Shown: positions 6,963 to 14,392 of the stretch, one piece after another
Layout of the letters: the number at the start of each line of letters is the position of its first letter
Position numbering within the stretch: position 1 is the stretch's first letter
DNA from: Clostridiales bacterium UBA3259
Lineage (GTDB): Bacteria; Bacillota_A; Clostridia; Oscillospirales; Oscillospiraceae
Length of the DNA: 17,804 bases
Assembly: GCA_002362625.1 (NCBI GenBank)
Contig: DEUP01000038.1
Location: 1 to 17,804, forward strand
Direction of reading: 5' to 3'
Translations under genes and position numbers: made by a program
Notes under the pieces: generated by a model
What the model saw: the letters and a program-made list of their open reading frames with translations, nothing else
Told to the model about the DNA's origin: nothing
The model's database searches: none

Positions 6963-8543
6963 TTAGTCCATGTCAATGTAGTCCATGGAGATCCAGCCGG
7001 CGCTGATACGGCCCCAGCCGTTCTTGGTTTCCAGAATGGTGACACGTTCACCATACTCAAGACCGCTGACAACTTCATAGTTGCTGCCGGCGCCTGCCCG
7101 AACCCGGAGACCGCCATCGGCGATCACGGTGCCGGTTCCTACAGAGCTGCCGCTGGAAGAGGAGTTGCTGCTATTGTCAAAGTCGATGTACTTCAGGCTT
7201 ACCCAGCCCTCGTCGGTACGGCCCCAGCCGTCCTTGGTCTCCAGAATGGTGACCTCGTCGCCCTCTTCGTAGGTGGACACAACTTCATAGTTGGTACCCG
7301 CGCCGCTGCGGACGTACAGACCGCTGATTACAGTGCCCTTCCGGTTGGTAGCGGTGCCGCCGGTGGTTCCGCCGGTGCTGCCGTCACCGTTGTCCAGATC
7401 CACATAGCTCAGGCTGATCCAGCCCTTGCTGGTGCAGCCCCAGGTGGTATTGCCATAGGTGAACTGCTCCAGAACGTCAATGTGATCGCCGGAATTGTAG
7501 GAACCAACCACGTCATATCCTGTGCCCGGGCCGCTGCGAATCCGCAGACCGTCGGTGGTCACGGTGCCGGTGTCCTGCTTGGAGCCTCTGGTGCCGTCCT
7601 GGTAGATGTAATCCATATGGATCCAGCCCTTGCTGGTACGGCCCCAGCTGCCGTCCTTCTCCAGGATTTCCACCCGGTCGCCGTATTTCAGGCTGCCCAG
7701 GCGATCGCCGTTGGTGCTGGAGGTGGCGCGGAGGTTCAGCTCGTTGACCTTAACAATGCCCTTGGCAACCACGGTGGTGCTGCCGTTGCCGGAGATGCCG
7801 GAGGTGGTGGTATTGTTATTGCCGGTAGTGCTGCTGCCGCTGCTGGTGGTGTTATTGCCGGTGGAGCTGTTCAGGGTTACGTAGTCCATCTTGACCCAGC
7901 CCTTATCGGTGCGGCCCCAGCCGTTCTTCTGCTCCAGAATGGTGATTACGTCGCCCTTGTTGTAGGAGCCCTGGATCGTGCCGGAGGTGCTGCCCTCGCT
8001 GCGGATGTTTACGCCGTTGCCGGAGATAACACCCTTGACGCCAGAGGTGGAGGTTTCATTGCTGGTGGTATTGCCGCCGGAAGTGTTGGTTTCATTGCTG
8101 GAAGCAGGGGTCTGGTTGGAGTCAACGTTGTTGGAGGGAATGTCCATCTCCACATATTCCATGACGATCCAGCCTTCCTCAGGCTCCCGGATATAGCCCC
8201 AAACCGTGCCGACCACAGTGTCCTGACGCTCGATTTCCACCTTGTCGCCGGCAAACAGGGTGCCTAAGATCACTGCCTGCATGCTGGGCGTGCTGCGGAT
8301 GTTCATCTGATGGGTGACGGTGCCCATGTTTTCCTTGGGCTCCTCGGTAGCCTGCGTGGTGGGAACCGTGGGCGCTTGGGTGCTTTCCGTGGTTTCCGGA
8401 AGCAGGTTTAATCCGGGAATGGTGGGAGAGGTGTGGGATGTGTTGTCTTCCTTTTTGCAGCCTGCAAATAAGGTGCAAAGTATTGAAATGATCAGAACCA
8501 GGCTCAGCAACCTGCTGAACTTGCGATAATTGGAGAAATGCAT
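6963..8543 (-). CDS. Lipoprotein with six bacterial SH3 domains
   Basis: A 526-residue protein, probably anchored outside the membrane. The N-terminus has a basic start, a hydrophobic stretch (about residues 11-27) and the lipobox LFAG-Cys29. A Thr/Pro/Ser-rich spacer follows (30-73). Six SH3b domains then sit at about 74-134, 171-224, 262-316, 326-384, 403-456 and 471-526. Each has the pattern GxV...LxxRxxxxxxxxxxGxxxxGDxVxILExxxGWGR...GWxxxxYI. Linkers are rich in Ser, Thr, Asn and Gly. SH3b repeats usually bind peptidoglycan, so a cell-wall binding or surface role is likely. There is no catalytic domain (no NlpC/P60, amidase or lysozyme motif). The ribosome binding site is modest (GAGG, 9 bases upstream). 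It has a perfect consensus promoter and an operator-like box. Copies 5 and 6 are the most alike. Confidence 0.92.
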   Translation of the reverse strand: MHFSNYRKFSRLLSLVLIISILCTLFAGCKKEDNTSHTSPTIPGLNLLPETTESTQAPTVPTTQATEEPKENMGTVTHQMNIRSTPSMQAVILGTLFAGDKVEIERQDTVVGTVWGYIREPEEGWIVMEYVEMDIPSNNVDSNQTPASSNETNTSGGNTTSNETSTSGVKGVISGNGVNIRSEGSTSGTIQGSYNKGDVITILEQKNGWGRTDKGWVKMDYVTLNSSTGNNTTSSGSSTTGNNNTTTSGISGNGSTTVVAKGIVKVNELNLRATSSTNGDRLGSLKYGDRVEILEKDGSWGRTSKGWIHMDYIYQDGTRGSKQDTGTVTTDGLRIRSGPGTGYDVVGSYNSGDHIDVLEQFTYGNTTWGCTSKGWISLSYVDLDNGDGSTGGTTGGTATNRKGTVISGLYVRSGAGTNYEVVSTYEEGDEVTILETKDGWGRTDEGWVSLKYIDFDNSSNSSSSGSSVGTGTVIADGGLRVRAGAGSNYEVVSGLEYGERVTILETKNGWGRISAGWISMDYIDMD

Positions 8544-8578
8544 GGCGTTACCTCGCTTTCGTCTTTTTTCTCATACTT

Positions 8579-8607
8579 ATTATAACGGCAGGAAGGGCTG
8601 TTGTCAA
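8579..8607 (-). promoter_or_regulatory. Perfect consensus promoter of the SH3 lipoprotein gene
   Basis: On the minus strand: -35 TTGACA (complement of 8602-8607), exactly 17 bases of spacer, -10 TATAAT (complement of 8579-8584). Both hexamers match the SigA consensus fully. The predicted start near 8572 gives a leader of about 28 bases. Confidence 0.93.
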
Positions 8608-8611
8608 TACT

Positions 8612-8628
8612 GTAACAATAGAGTTACA
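8612..8628 (-). promoter_or_regulatory. WalR/YycF-type box upstream of the SH3 lipoprotein promoter
   Basis: Read on the minus strand the site is TGTAAC-TCTAT-TGTTAC, an exact fit to the published WalR (YycF) consensus TGTWAH-N5-TGTWAH. It ends 4 bases before the -35. A third similar half-site, TGACAA, follows at the same 11-base period and overlaps the -35. WalR controls cell-wall remodelling genes in Bacillota, which fits an SH3 wall-binding lipoprotein. No walR gene is in the window, so the regulator is inferred; another OmpR-family regulator is possible. Confidence 0.55.
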
Positions 8629-8679
8629 AATTCTTAATGAAAATTAAAGGATTGTGGGGAAAATTTCCAACGGTTTCCC

Positions 8680-8709
8680 TTGACAAAATCATGGGCGCAA
8701 TGGTAGAAT
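8680..8709 (+). promoter_or_regulatory. Promoter of the cysS T-box operon
   Basis: -35 TTGACA (8680-8685), 18-base spacer, -10 TAGAAT (8704-8709). The predicted start is near 8716, just before the T-box leader. The stretch 8629-8679 between the divergent promoters is AT-rich, with a short GGAAAATTTCC palindrome and nothing else I can name. Confidence 0.8.
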
Positions 8710-8715
8710 AACCCC

Positions 8716-8920
8716 AATGTGATATCGCTGTGAACGGAAAGAGTACCGGATGGGGAACCGTCAGAGAGCCTGGGTCGTCGGCTGAAAGCCTGGGCAGGGG
8801 AGAGACCGGGAAAGTGCATCCGGGAGCGATCAAGTGCATAAAAGCGAAAAATGAGAGTGGAACCGCGGCTTTCCTGCCGCCTCTTGTACCTATGGGGTAT
8901 AGGAGGCGCTTTTTTATTTT
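8716..8920 (+). promoter_or_regulatory. T-box riboswitch, tRNA-Cys specific
   Basis: Leader RNA that senses uncharged tRNA and lets transcription continue into the operon when cysteinyl-tRNA is low. The conserved T-box TGGAACCGCGG lies at 8858-8868 in AGAGTGGAACCGCGG. Upstream is a long Stem I region (about 8735-8830) with an AGAGAG element at 8763-8768 and an apical part. The specifier codon is read as TGC (Cys) at 8815-8817, within GAAAGTGCATCC on the 3' side of Stem I. This agrees with the downstream gene cysS. The terminator that competes with the antiterminator is listed separately. A second AAGTGCAT at 8832-8839 lies outside Stem I and is probably not the specifier. Confidence 0.93.
8878..8920 (+). 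terminator. Regulated terminator of the cysS T-box
   Basis: Stem CGCCTC (8878-8883) pairs with GAGGCG (8903-8908). Pairing continues inward (TTGTACC with GGTATAG, wobble pairs included) to a 5-base loop at 8891-8895, 14 pairs in all. It is followed by CTTTTTTATTTT. Confidence 0.9.
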
Positions 8921-8963
8921 ATAATGTATACACTTATTATCATGGATATAGGAGGAAACGAAA

Positions 8964-10379
8964 ATGTATCTGTATAATTCCCTGTCTCATAAGAAGGAGC
9001 TGTTCGTACCCAATAACCCCGACATCGTCAAGATGTACACCTGCGGCCCTACGGTCTACCACTTTGCCCACATCGGAAACCTGCGTACCTATATTATGGA
9101 GGACGTGCTGGAAAAGGCCCTGCGCTATACCGGCTACAACGTCAGGCGGGTTATGAACATCACCGACGTGGGCCATCTTTCTTCTGACGCCGATACCGGA
9201 GAGGACAAGATGGTCAAGGGCGCGAAACGGGAAAATAAGACCGTTATGGAGATCGCCAAGTACTACACCGACGCTTTCTTTGCCGACTGCGACGCACTGA
9301 GTATTAAGCGCCCCGATGTGATTGAGCCTGCCACAAACTGCATTGACGAGTATATCCACATGATTACCGTTCTGCTGGAAAAGGGCAGCGCCTACATTGC
9401 CGGCGGCAATGTCTACTTCGATACCTCCACCCTGGATAAGTACTACGTCTTTAACGACCATGACGAGGAAGATCTGGCCGTGGGCGTCCGGGAGGGCGTG
9501 GAGGAGGACGAGAACAAGAAGAATAAGAACGACTTCGTCCTGTGGTTCACCAAGAGTAAGTTTGAGGATCAGGCTCTGAAGTGGGATTCTCCCTGGGGCG
9601 TGGGCTATCCCGGCTGGCATATTGAATGCTCCTGCATTTCCATGAAGCATCTGGGAGATGACCTGGATCTCCACTGCGGCGGCATTGACAACGCCTTCCC
9701 CCATCATACCAACGAGATTGCCCAGTCCGAAAGCTACCTGGGTCACAAGTGGTGCAACTACTGGTTCCATGTCCACCACCTGAACAACGAGACTGGCAAA
9801 ATGAGCAAGTCCAAGGGCGAGTTCCTCACCGTCTCCCTGCTGAAGGAAAAGGGATATGATCCCATGGCCTACCGGCTGTTCTGCCTCCAGAGCCATTACC
9901 GCCGGAATCTGGTCTTCTCCTGGGAGAATCTGGACAATGCCGTAGCAGCCTATGACAAGCTGATTGCCAGGATCGCCGCCCTGAAGCAGGACGGGGATGT
10001 GGACGCGGAAGCCTTCAATAAGCTGAAGGAGCGGTTCGTGAACGCCCTGAACGGCGACCTGAACACCTCCGTTGCCGTCACTGCCCTGTATGATGTGCTG
10101 AAGGCCAAGTGCAATGATGCCACCAAGCTGGCCGCTGTGGCGGACTTCGACCAGGTACTGTCCCTGAATCTCCTGTCTGCCGCCGAGAAGCTGCGCAAAA
10201 AACAGGAAGAGGAGGAAGCCGCCGGTGCTGATCCGGAGATCGACGCCCTGGTTGCGGCCCGCACCCAGGCGAAGAAGGCGAAGAACTTTGCCGAGGCTGA
10301 CCGGATCCGGGACGAACTGAAGGCCAGAGGCATTGAAATCATCGATACGCCCCAGGGCGCCAAGTGGAGAAAAGTATGA
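8964..10379 (+). CDS. cysS: Cysteinyl-tRNA synthetase
   Basis: Class I synthetase that charges tRNA-Cys. The 471 residues match the family. The HIGH signature is HIGN at residues 36-39, and KMSKS is exact at residues 279-283. The catalytic zinc ligands are present: Cys27 (CGPTVY), Cys222 (IECSC), His247 and Glu251 (PHHTNE). AGGAGG lies 8 bases before the ATG. It is the first gene behind a T-box with a Cys specifier, which independently confirms identity. Its stop overlaps the polA start as ATGA, and no terminator is seen until after tsaD, so four genes probably share the transcript. Confidence 0.98.
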   Translation: MYLYNSLSHKKELFVPNNPDIVKMYTCGPTVYHFAHIGNLRTYIMEDVLEKALRYTGYNVRRVMNITDVGHLSSDADTGEDKMVKGAKRENKTVMEIAKYYTDAFFADCDALSIKRPDVIEPATNCIDEYIHMITVLLEKGSAYIAGGNVYFDTSTLDKYYVFNDHDEEDLAVGVREGVEEDENKKNKNDFVLWFTKSKFEDQALKWDSPWGVGYPGWHIECSCISMKHLGDDLDLHCGGIDNAFPHHTNEIAQSESYLGHKWCNYWFHVHHLNNETGKMSKSKGEFLTVSLLKEKGYDPMAYRLFCLQSHYRRNLVFSWENLDNAVAAYDKLIARIAALKQDGDVDAEAFNKLKERFVNALNGDLNTSVAVTALYDVLKAKCNDATKLAAVADFDQVLSLNLLSAAEKLRKKQEEEEAAGADPEIDALVAARTQAKKAKNFAEADRIRDELKARGIEIIDTPQGAKWRKV

Positions 10380-12904
10380 AGCTGCTGATTCTGGACGGAA
10401 ACAGTGTCATCAACCGAGCCTATTTCGGCGTAAAGCCCCTCACCACACGGGAGGGGCTTTATACCCATGCCATTTATGGGTTTTTGAATATCCTGGAGCG
10501 GATGGAAAAGGAGGAGCAGCCCGAGGCGGTGTGCGTGGCCTTTGACCTCCACGGGCCAACCTTCCGGCACCTGAAATATGACGGCTATAAGGCCAACCGC
10601 CATGGGATGCCCGAGGAGCTTGCCCAGCAGATGCCCATTATGAAGGATGTGCTCCGGGCTATGAACATTCCCATTTACGAGTGTCCGGGGTGGGAGGCCG
10701 ACGATGTGATCGGCACTGTTGGCAAAATCTGCTCCAATAACGATTGGGAGTGCGTGGTTGTCACCGGCGATCGGGACAGCCTGCAGCTGATCGATCAGAA
10801 TGTCCATGTGAAGCTGGTGATTTCCAAGCCGGGTCAGACCAGCGCTACCCTGTATACCGAAGAGAAGTTTCGGGAGGAATACGGCTTTGAGCCGAAAAAG
10901 CTTATCGATCTGAAGGCTTTGATGGGAGATTCCTCCGACAATATTCCCGGCGTGGCTGGGGTTGGGCCAAAGACTGCCAAGGAGCTGCTGGCGAAATTTG
11001 GCAGTCTGGAGGGAGTATATGAAAACCTGAATGACCCTTCCATCCGGCCCAAGCTTCGGGAAAAACTGGAAAACAGCCGAGATATGGCATATCTTTCCTA
11101 TGACCTTGCCACTATCCGGCCAGAGGTGCCCATCGATTTTTCTCCCCGGGATGCCATTATTCAGCCCTATAACCGGACAAGGCTGTATGAGCTGTTCCAA
11201 AAACTGGAATTTGTCCGGCTGATTGACAAATATGGGCTTCGGGGCGCTGCTGCCGAGGCGCCGAAAGCGGAGACAAAGGCGGAGCCTCTGGAACGGAAGG
11301 AGGAAATGCCTCAGTCCGTGACCACCTGCGCCGTCTATGTGGGGGCGGACGGCAGTATGGGCATCGCCTGGGAGGATGGGGTGTGCGTCCTGACACCCAT
11401 GGAGGTGCAGATGAACGGTCTTTCCCTGTCCGGGAAAAGCCTGATTCTCCATGACAGCAAATCCGTCATGCACCGGCTGGACGAAATGGGCCTGTCCTTT
11501 GGCAGCTGTATTTTTGATACGGCTTTGGCAGCTTACGACCTGAATCCCTCCCAGTCTGATTATCCTGTAAGCAAGCTGGCGACCACCTTCCTGGGGACAC
11601 AGGTTGTGGACGCCGATGCCGCTGGGTGCGCGGAGGCTCTTTGGCAGTTAAAGCCTGTACTGGAGGGGGAGCTTGAAAAGAACGGTATGACCGCCCTGTA
11701 TACCGAAATCGAGCTGCCTCTGTGCAAGGTGCTTTACCGGATGGAGAAGCGGGGCATTTCCATCCACCGGGGACAGCTGGAGCAGTTCGGAGAGATGCTT
11801 GCCCAGCGGATCGGGGACTGTGAAAGCCTGATTTTCGGGTATGCGGGAGAATCCTTTAATATCAATTCGCCCATTCAGCTGGGAGAGGTTCTCTTTGAAA
11901 AGCTGGGTCTGCCCCCGATGAAGAAGACCAAAAAGGGCTACTCCACCAGCGCCGAGGTTCTGGAAAAGCTGAAGGACAAGCATCCCATTATTCCCGCGGT
12001 TATGGACTACCGGATGCTGACCAAGCTGAAATCCACCTATGCCGACGGCCTGATTAAGGAAATCCGGGAGGATGGCAGAATCCACACCACCTTCCAGAAT
12101 CTGGTGACAGCCACCGGACGATTGTCCTCCACGGAGCCGAATTTACAGAATATTCCCGTCCGGACAGACTTGGGCGCGGAGATCCGGAAGATGTTTGTGC
12201 CGAAGGACGGCTGTGTGCTGGTGGACGCGGACTACAGCCAGATCGAGCTGCGGGTGCTGGCTCACATTGCGGATGATAAAACCATGCAGGAGGCCTTCTG
12301 CTCTGGTGTGGACATCCACACGGCTACCGCCTCCCAGGTCTTCGGCGTTCCTCCGGAGGCGGTGACGCCCCTTCAGCGCCGCCACGCCAAGGCGGTGAAC
12401 TTCGGCATCGTCTATGGCATTTCCGAATTCTCTTTGGCGGAGGATATCGGGGTCAGCCGTTACGAAGCCCGGGAATATATTGACAGCTATTTGAATAACT
12501 ACCGGGGCGTGCGCAGCTATATGAAGCAGGTGGTGGCCGATGCCAAAGACATAGGCTATACCGAAACATTATACGGCCGCCGCCGGTATATTCCGGAGCT
12601 GAAAAGCAGCAACTTTAACATCCGCAGCGGCGCGGAGCGGATCGCGCTGAACACCCCCATCCAGGGCACTGCCGCCGATATTATCAAGCTTGCCATGATC
12701 CGGGTGGAGCAGGCTCTGAACGAGAATTTTCCCGAGGCACAGTTGCTGCTTCAGGTGCATGACGAGCTGATTGTGGAGTGCCCAGAGGAGATTGCCGAGA
12801 GCGTGGCTGCCCTGGTCAGCCGGGAGATGGAGAATGTGGCAAAGCTCCATGTGCCTCTCACGGCGGAGGCGAAATACGGAAAAAGCTGGTATGAAGCGAA
12901 ATGA
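10376..12904 (+). CDS. polA: DNA polymerase I
   Basis: Removes RNA primers and fills gaps in replication and repair. The start was set at the ATG at 10376, which overlaps the cysS TGA and has GGAG 8 bases upstream; a GTG at 10364 is within cysS. The 842 residues carry a 5'-3' exonuclease/FEN domain (about 1-290) with Asp7, VAFD, EADD, TGDRD and GDSSDNIPG. A shortened middle domain follows, in which the 3'-5' proofreading Asp/Glu motifs are not recognisable (degenerate, as in many Bacillota). The family A polymerase domain has motif A (VDADYSQIELR, 616-626), motif B (RRHAKAVNFGIVYG, 668-681) and motif C (QVHDE, 793-797). The C-terminus keeps the usual AKYGKSWYEAK. Position under a cysteine T-box is unusual. 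Confidence 0.97.
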   Translation: MKLLILDGNSVINRAYFGVKPLTTREGLYTHAIYGFLNILERMEKEEQPEAVCVAFDLHGPTFRHLKYDGYKANRHGMPEELAQQMPIMKDVLRAMNIPIYECPGWEADDVIGTVGKICSNNDWECVVVTGDRDSLQLIDQNVHVKLVISKPGQTSATLYTEEKFREEYGFEPKKLIDLKALMGDSSDNIPGVAGVGPKTAKELLAKFGSLEGVYENLNDPSIRPKLREKLENSRDMAYLSYDLATIRPEVPIDFSPRDAIIQPYNRTRLYELFQKLEFVRLIDKYGLRGAAAEAPKAETKAEPLERKEEMPQSVTTCAVYVGADGSMGIAWEDGVCVLTPMEVQMNGLSLSGKSLILHDSKSVMHRLDEMGLSFGSCIFDTALAAYDLNPSQSDYPVSKLATTFLGTQVVDADAAGCAEALWQLKPVLEGELEKNGMTALYTEIELPLCKVLYRMEKRGISIHRGQLEQFGEMLAQRIGDCESLIFGYAGESFNINSPIQLGEVLFEKLGLPPMKKTKKGYSTSAEVLEKLKDKHPIIPAVMDYRMLTKLKSTYADGLIKEIREDGRIHTTFQNLVTATGRLSSTEPNLQNIPVRTDLGAEIRKMFVPKDGCVLVDADYSQIELRVLAHIADDKTMQEAFCSGVDIHTATASQVFGVPPEAVTPLQRRHAKAVNFGIVYGISEFSLAEDIGVSRYEAREYIDSYLNNYRGVRSYMKQVVADAKDIGYTETLYGRRRYIPELKSSNFNIRSGAERIALNTPIQGTAADIIKLAMIRVEQALNENFPEAQLLLQVHDELIVECPEEIAESVAALVSREMENVAKLHVPLTAEAKYGKSWYEAK

Positions 12905-13341
12905 CCATTTTAGAAATGGAAGAAAAACACGTTTCCCAAATTGCCGCTCTGGAAAAGCAGTTCTTTTCCGCTCCCTGGGATGAAAGGAGCGTACAATCAG
13001 AACTGACCAATGACCTTTCTTACTGGCTCGTGGCCGTGGACGGGAACACCGTTGCCGGGTATGTAGGCTCCCAGACGGTTCTGGGAGAATCGGACATGAT
13101 GAACCTGGCCGTTCACCCGGACTACCGCAGGCAGGGGATTGGGGAGGCGCTGGTGCTTGCCCTGATTGAAGGACTGAAGGCCCGGGGAAGCCGCTGCCTG
13201 ACCTTGGAGGTGCGCGCCTCCAATGATCCGGCTAAGCGCCTTTATGAAAAGCTGGGCTTTCGGGCTGTGGGAAGACGGAAAAATTATTACCGCAGCCCTA
13301 AGGAAGACGGGGAAATCCTGCGAAAGGAGTGGGAACTATGA
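12901..13341 (+). CDS. rimI: Ribosomal protein S18-alanine N-acetyltransferase (RimI)
   Basis: GNAT enzyme of the RimI family, which acetylates the N-terminus of ribosomal protein S18 and possibly other proteins. The 146 residues are typical. The motif MNLAVHPDYRRQGIGEAL (about residues 67-85) is the acetyl-CoA loop. EVRASNDPAKRLYEKLGFRAVGRRKNYY is the characteristic RimI C-terminal signature. The start ATG overlaps the polA stop (ATGA), and its own stop overlaps the tsaD start in the same manner. Adjacency to tsaD is a classic arrangement and supports RimI over a generic GNAT. The usual neighbours tsaB and tsaE are absent from the window. Confidence 0.93.
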   Translation: MTILEMEEKHVSQIAALEKQFFSAPWDERSVQSELTNDLSYWLVAVDGNTVAGYVGSQTVLGESDMMNLAVHPDYRRQGIGEALVLALIEGLKARGSRCLTLEVRASNDPAKRLYEKLGFRAVGRRKNYYRSPKEDGEILRKEWEL

Positions 13342-14354
13342 ACATTCTGGCAGTGGAATCCTCCTGCGACGAGACTGCCGTGGCCATTGTCCGGGACGGC
13401 AGGGAAGTCCTCTGTGACTGCATCGCCTCCCAGGTGGATCTCCACCGGATCTACGGAGGCGTGGTGCCGGAGATTGCCTCCCGGAAGCATATTGAGGCTA
13501 TTTACGGCCTGGCGGATCAGGCTCTCAGCCAAACGGGGCTGACACGGCAGGACATTGACGCCGTTGCCGTGACCTATGCCCCGGGTCTGATTGGCGCGGT
13601 GCTGGTGGGGGTGAACTTTGCCAAGGCCGCCGCTCTCGCCATGGGGAAGCCCTTGATTCCTGTTCACCACATCCGGGGCCATATCGCGGCCAACTATCTG
13701 GCCTATCCGGAATTGGAGCCGCCGTTTCTGTGTCTGGTGGTTTCCGGCGGCCATACCATGATTGTGGAGGTCAGGGATTACACAGACATGAACATCCTGG
13801 GCACCACCCTGGATGATGCCGCGGGAGAGAGCTTTGACAAGGTGGCCCGGGTGCTGGGGATGCCCTATCCCGGAGGTGCGGCCCTGGATCAGGCGGCGAA
13901 GCTGGGGGACGAAGGAAAATACACGCTGCCCAGGAGCAGGCCCGGAGAAAATCCCTACAACATGAGCTTTTCCGGCCTGAAAACCGCCGCTCTGAACCTC
14001 ATTCACCATGCCCAGCAGGTAGGGGAGGAGCTGGACATTCCCAGCCTCTGCGCCGCCTTCTCCGGGGCTGTCTCCGATACCCTGGTTCCCAGGGCGGTGA
14101 TGGCTATGGAGCAGACTGGCTATCGGAAGATCGCTGTGGCAGGGGGGGTGGCGGCCAATTCCCGGATCCGGGCCGATATTCTGGCTGCGGCGGAAAGGCT
14201 GGGCGCAAAGGTGTATATGCCGCCGCTGAAGCTTTGCGGCGACAACGGCGCCATGATCGGCGCCCAGGCCTACTATGAGTATCTGGCCGGAAACACGGCG
14301 GATATGAGCCTGAACGCCTATGCCACGAAGTCCATTCTGGGTGAGGCACTGTAA
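13338..14354 (+). CDS. tsaD: tRNA N6-adenosine threonylcarbamoyltransferase
   Basis: Transfers the threonylcarbamoyl group to A37 of ANN-decoding tRNAs (t6A), together with TsaB and TsaE. The start at 13338 is preferred because AAGGAG lies 8 bases upstream and the protein begins MNILAVESSCDET, as in the family; a GTG at 13329 is inside the ribosome binding site. At 338 residues it is full length. Visible motifs: the metal-binding HxxxH at His111 and His115 (HHIRGH), SGGHT, DDAAGESFDKVAR, SFSGLKTA, VAGGVAANSRIR and CGDNGAMIG. It is the last gene of the cysS-polA-rimI-tsaD run, followed after 11 bases by a terminator. TsaB and TsaE must be encoded elsewhere. Confidence 0.97.
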   Translation: MNILAVESSCDETAVAIVRDGREVLCDCIASQVDLHRIYGGVVPEIASRKHIEAIYGLADQALSQTGLTRQDIDAVAVTYAPGLIGAVLVGVNFAKAAALAMGKPLIPVHHIRGHIAANYLAYPELEPPFLCLVVSGGHTMIVEVRDYTDMNILGTTLDDAAGESFDKVARVLGMPYPGGAALDQAAKLGDEGKYTLPRSRPGENPYNMSFSGLKTAALNLIHHAQQVGEELDIPSLCAAFSGAVSDTLVPRAVMAMEQTGYRKIAVAGGVAANSRIRADILAAAERLGAKVYMPPLKLCGDNGAMIGAQAYYEYLAGNTADMSLNAYATKSILGEAL

Positions 14355-14365
14355 ATCGATAGAGC

Positions 14366-14392
14366 AAAAGGGACGGGCAGGCCGTCCCTTTT
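14366..14392 (+). terminator. Terminator of the cysS-polA-rimI-tsaD operon
   Basis: Perfect 11-bp stem AAAAGGGACGG / CCGTCCCTTTT with loop GCAGG, ending in a T-run, 11 bases after the tsaD stop. Confidence 0.88.

Noticed and set aside
7482..8267. Open frame of 261 codons on the + strand, rich in Gly, Ala and Val
   Set aside because: It is antisense to the SH3 lipoprotein gene, low in complexity, has no ribosome binding site, and is explained by the repeats and codon bias of the real gene.
8653..8669. GGAAAATTTCC palindrome between the divergent promoters
   Set aside because: Too short, and no second copy in a comparable place in the window.
9950..11473. Open frame of 507 codons on the minus strand across the cysS-polA junction
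   Set aside because: It is antisense to two strongly conserved genes with complete motifs; the composition looks like a mirrored coding strand and no promoter or binding site precedes it.
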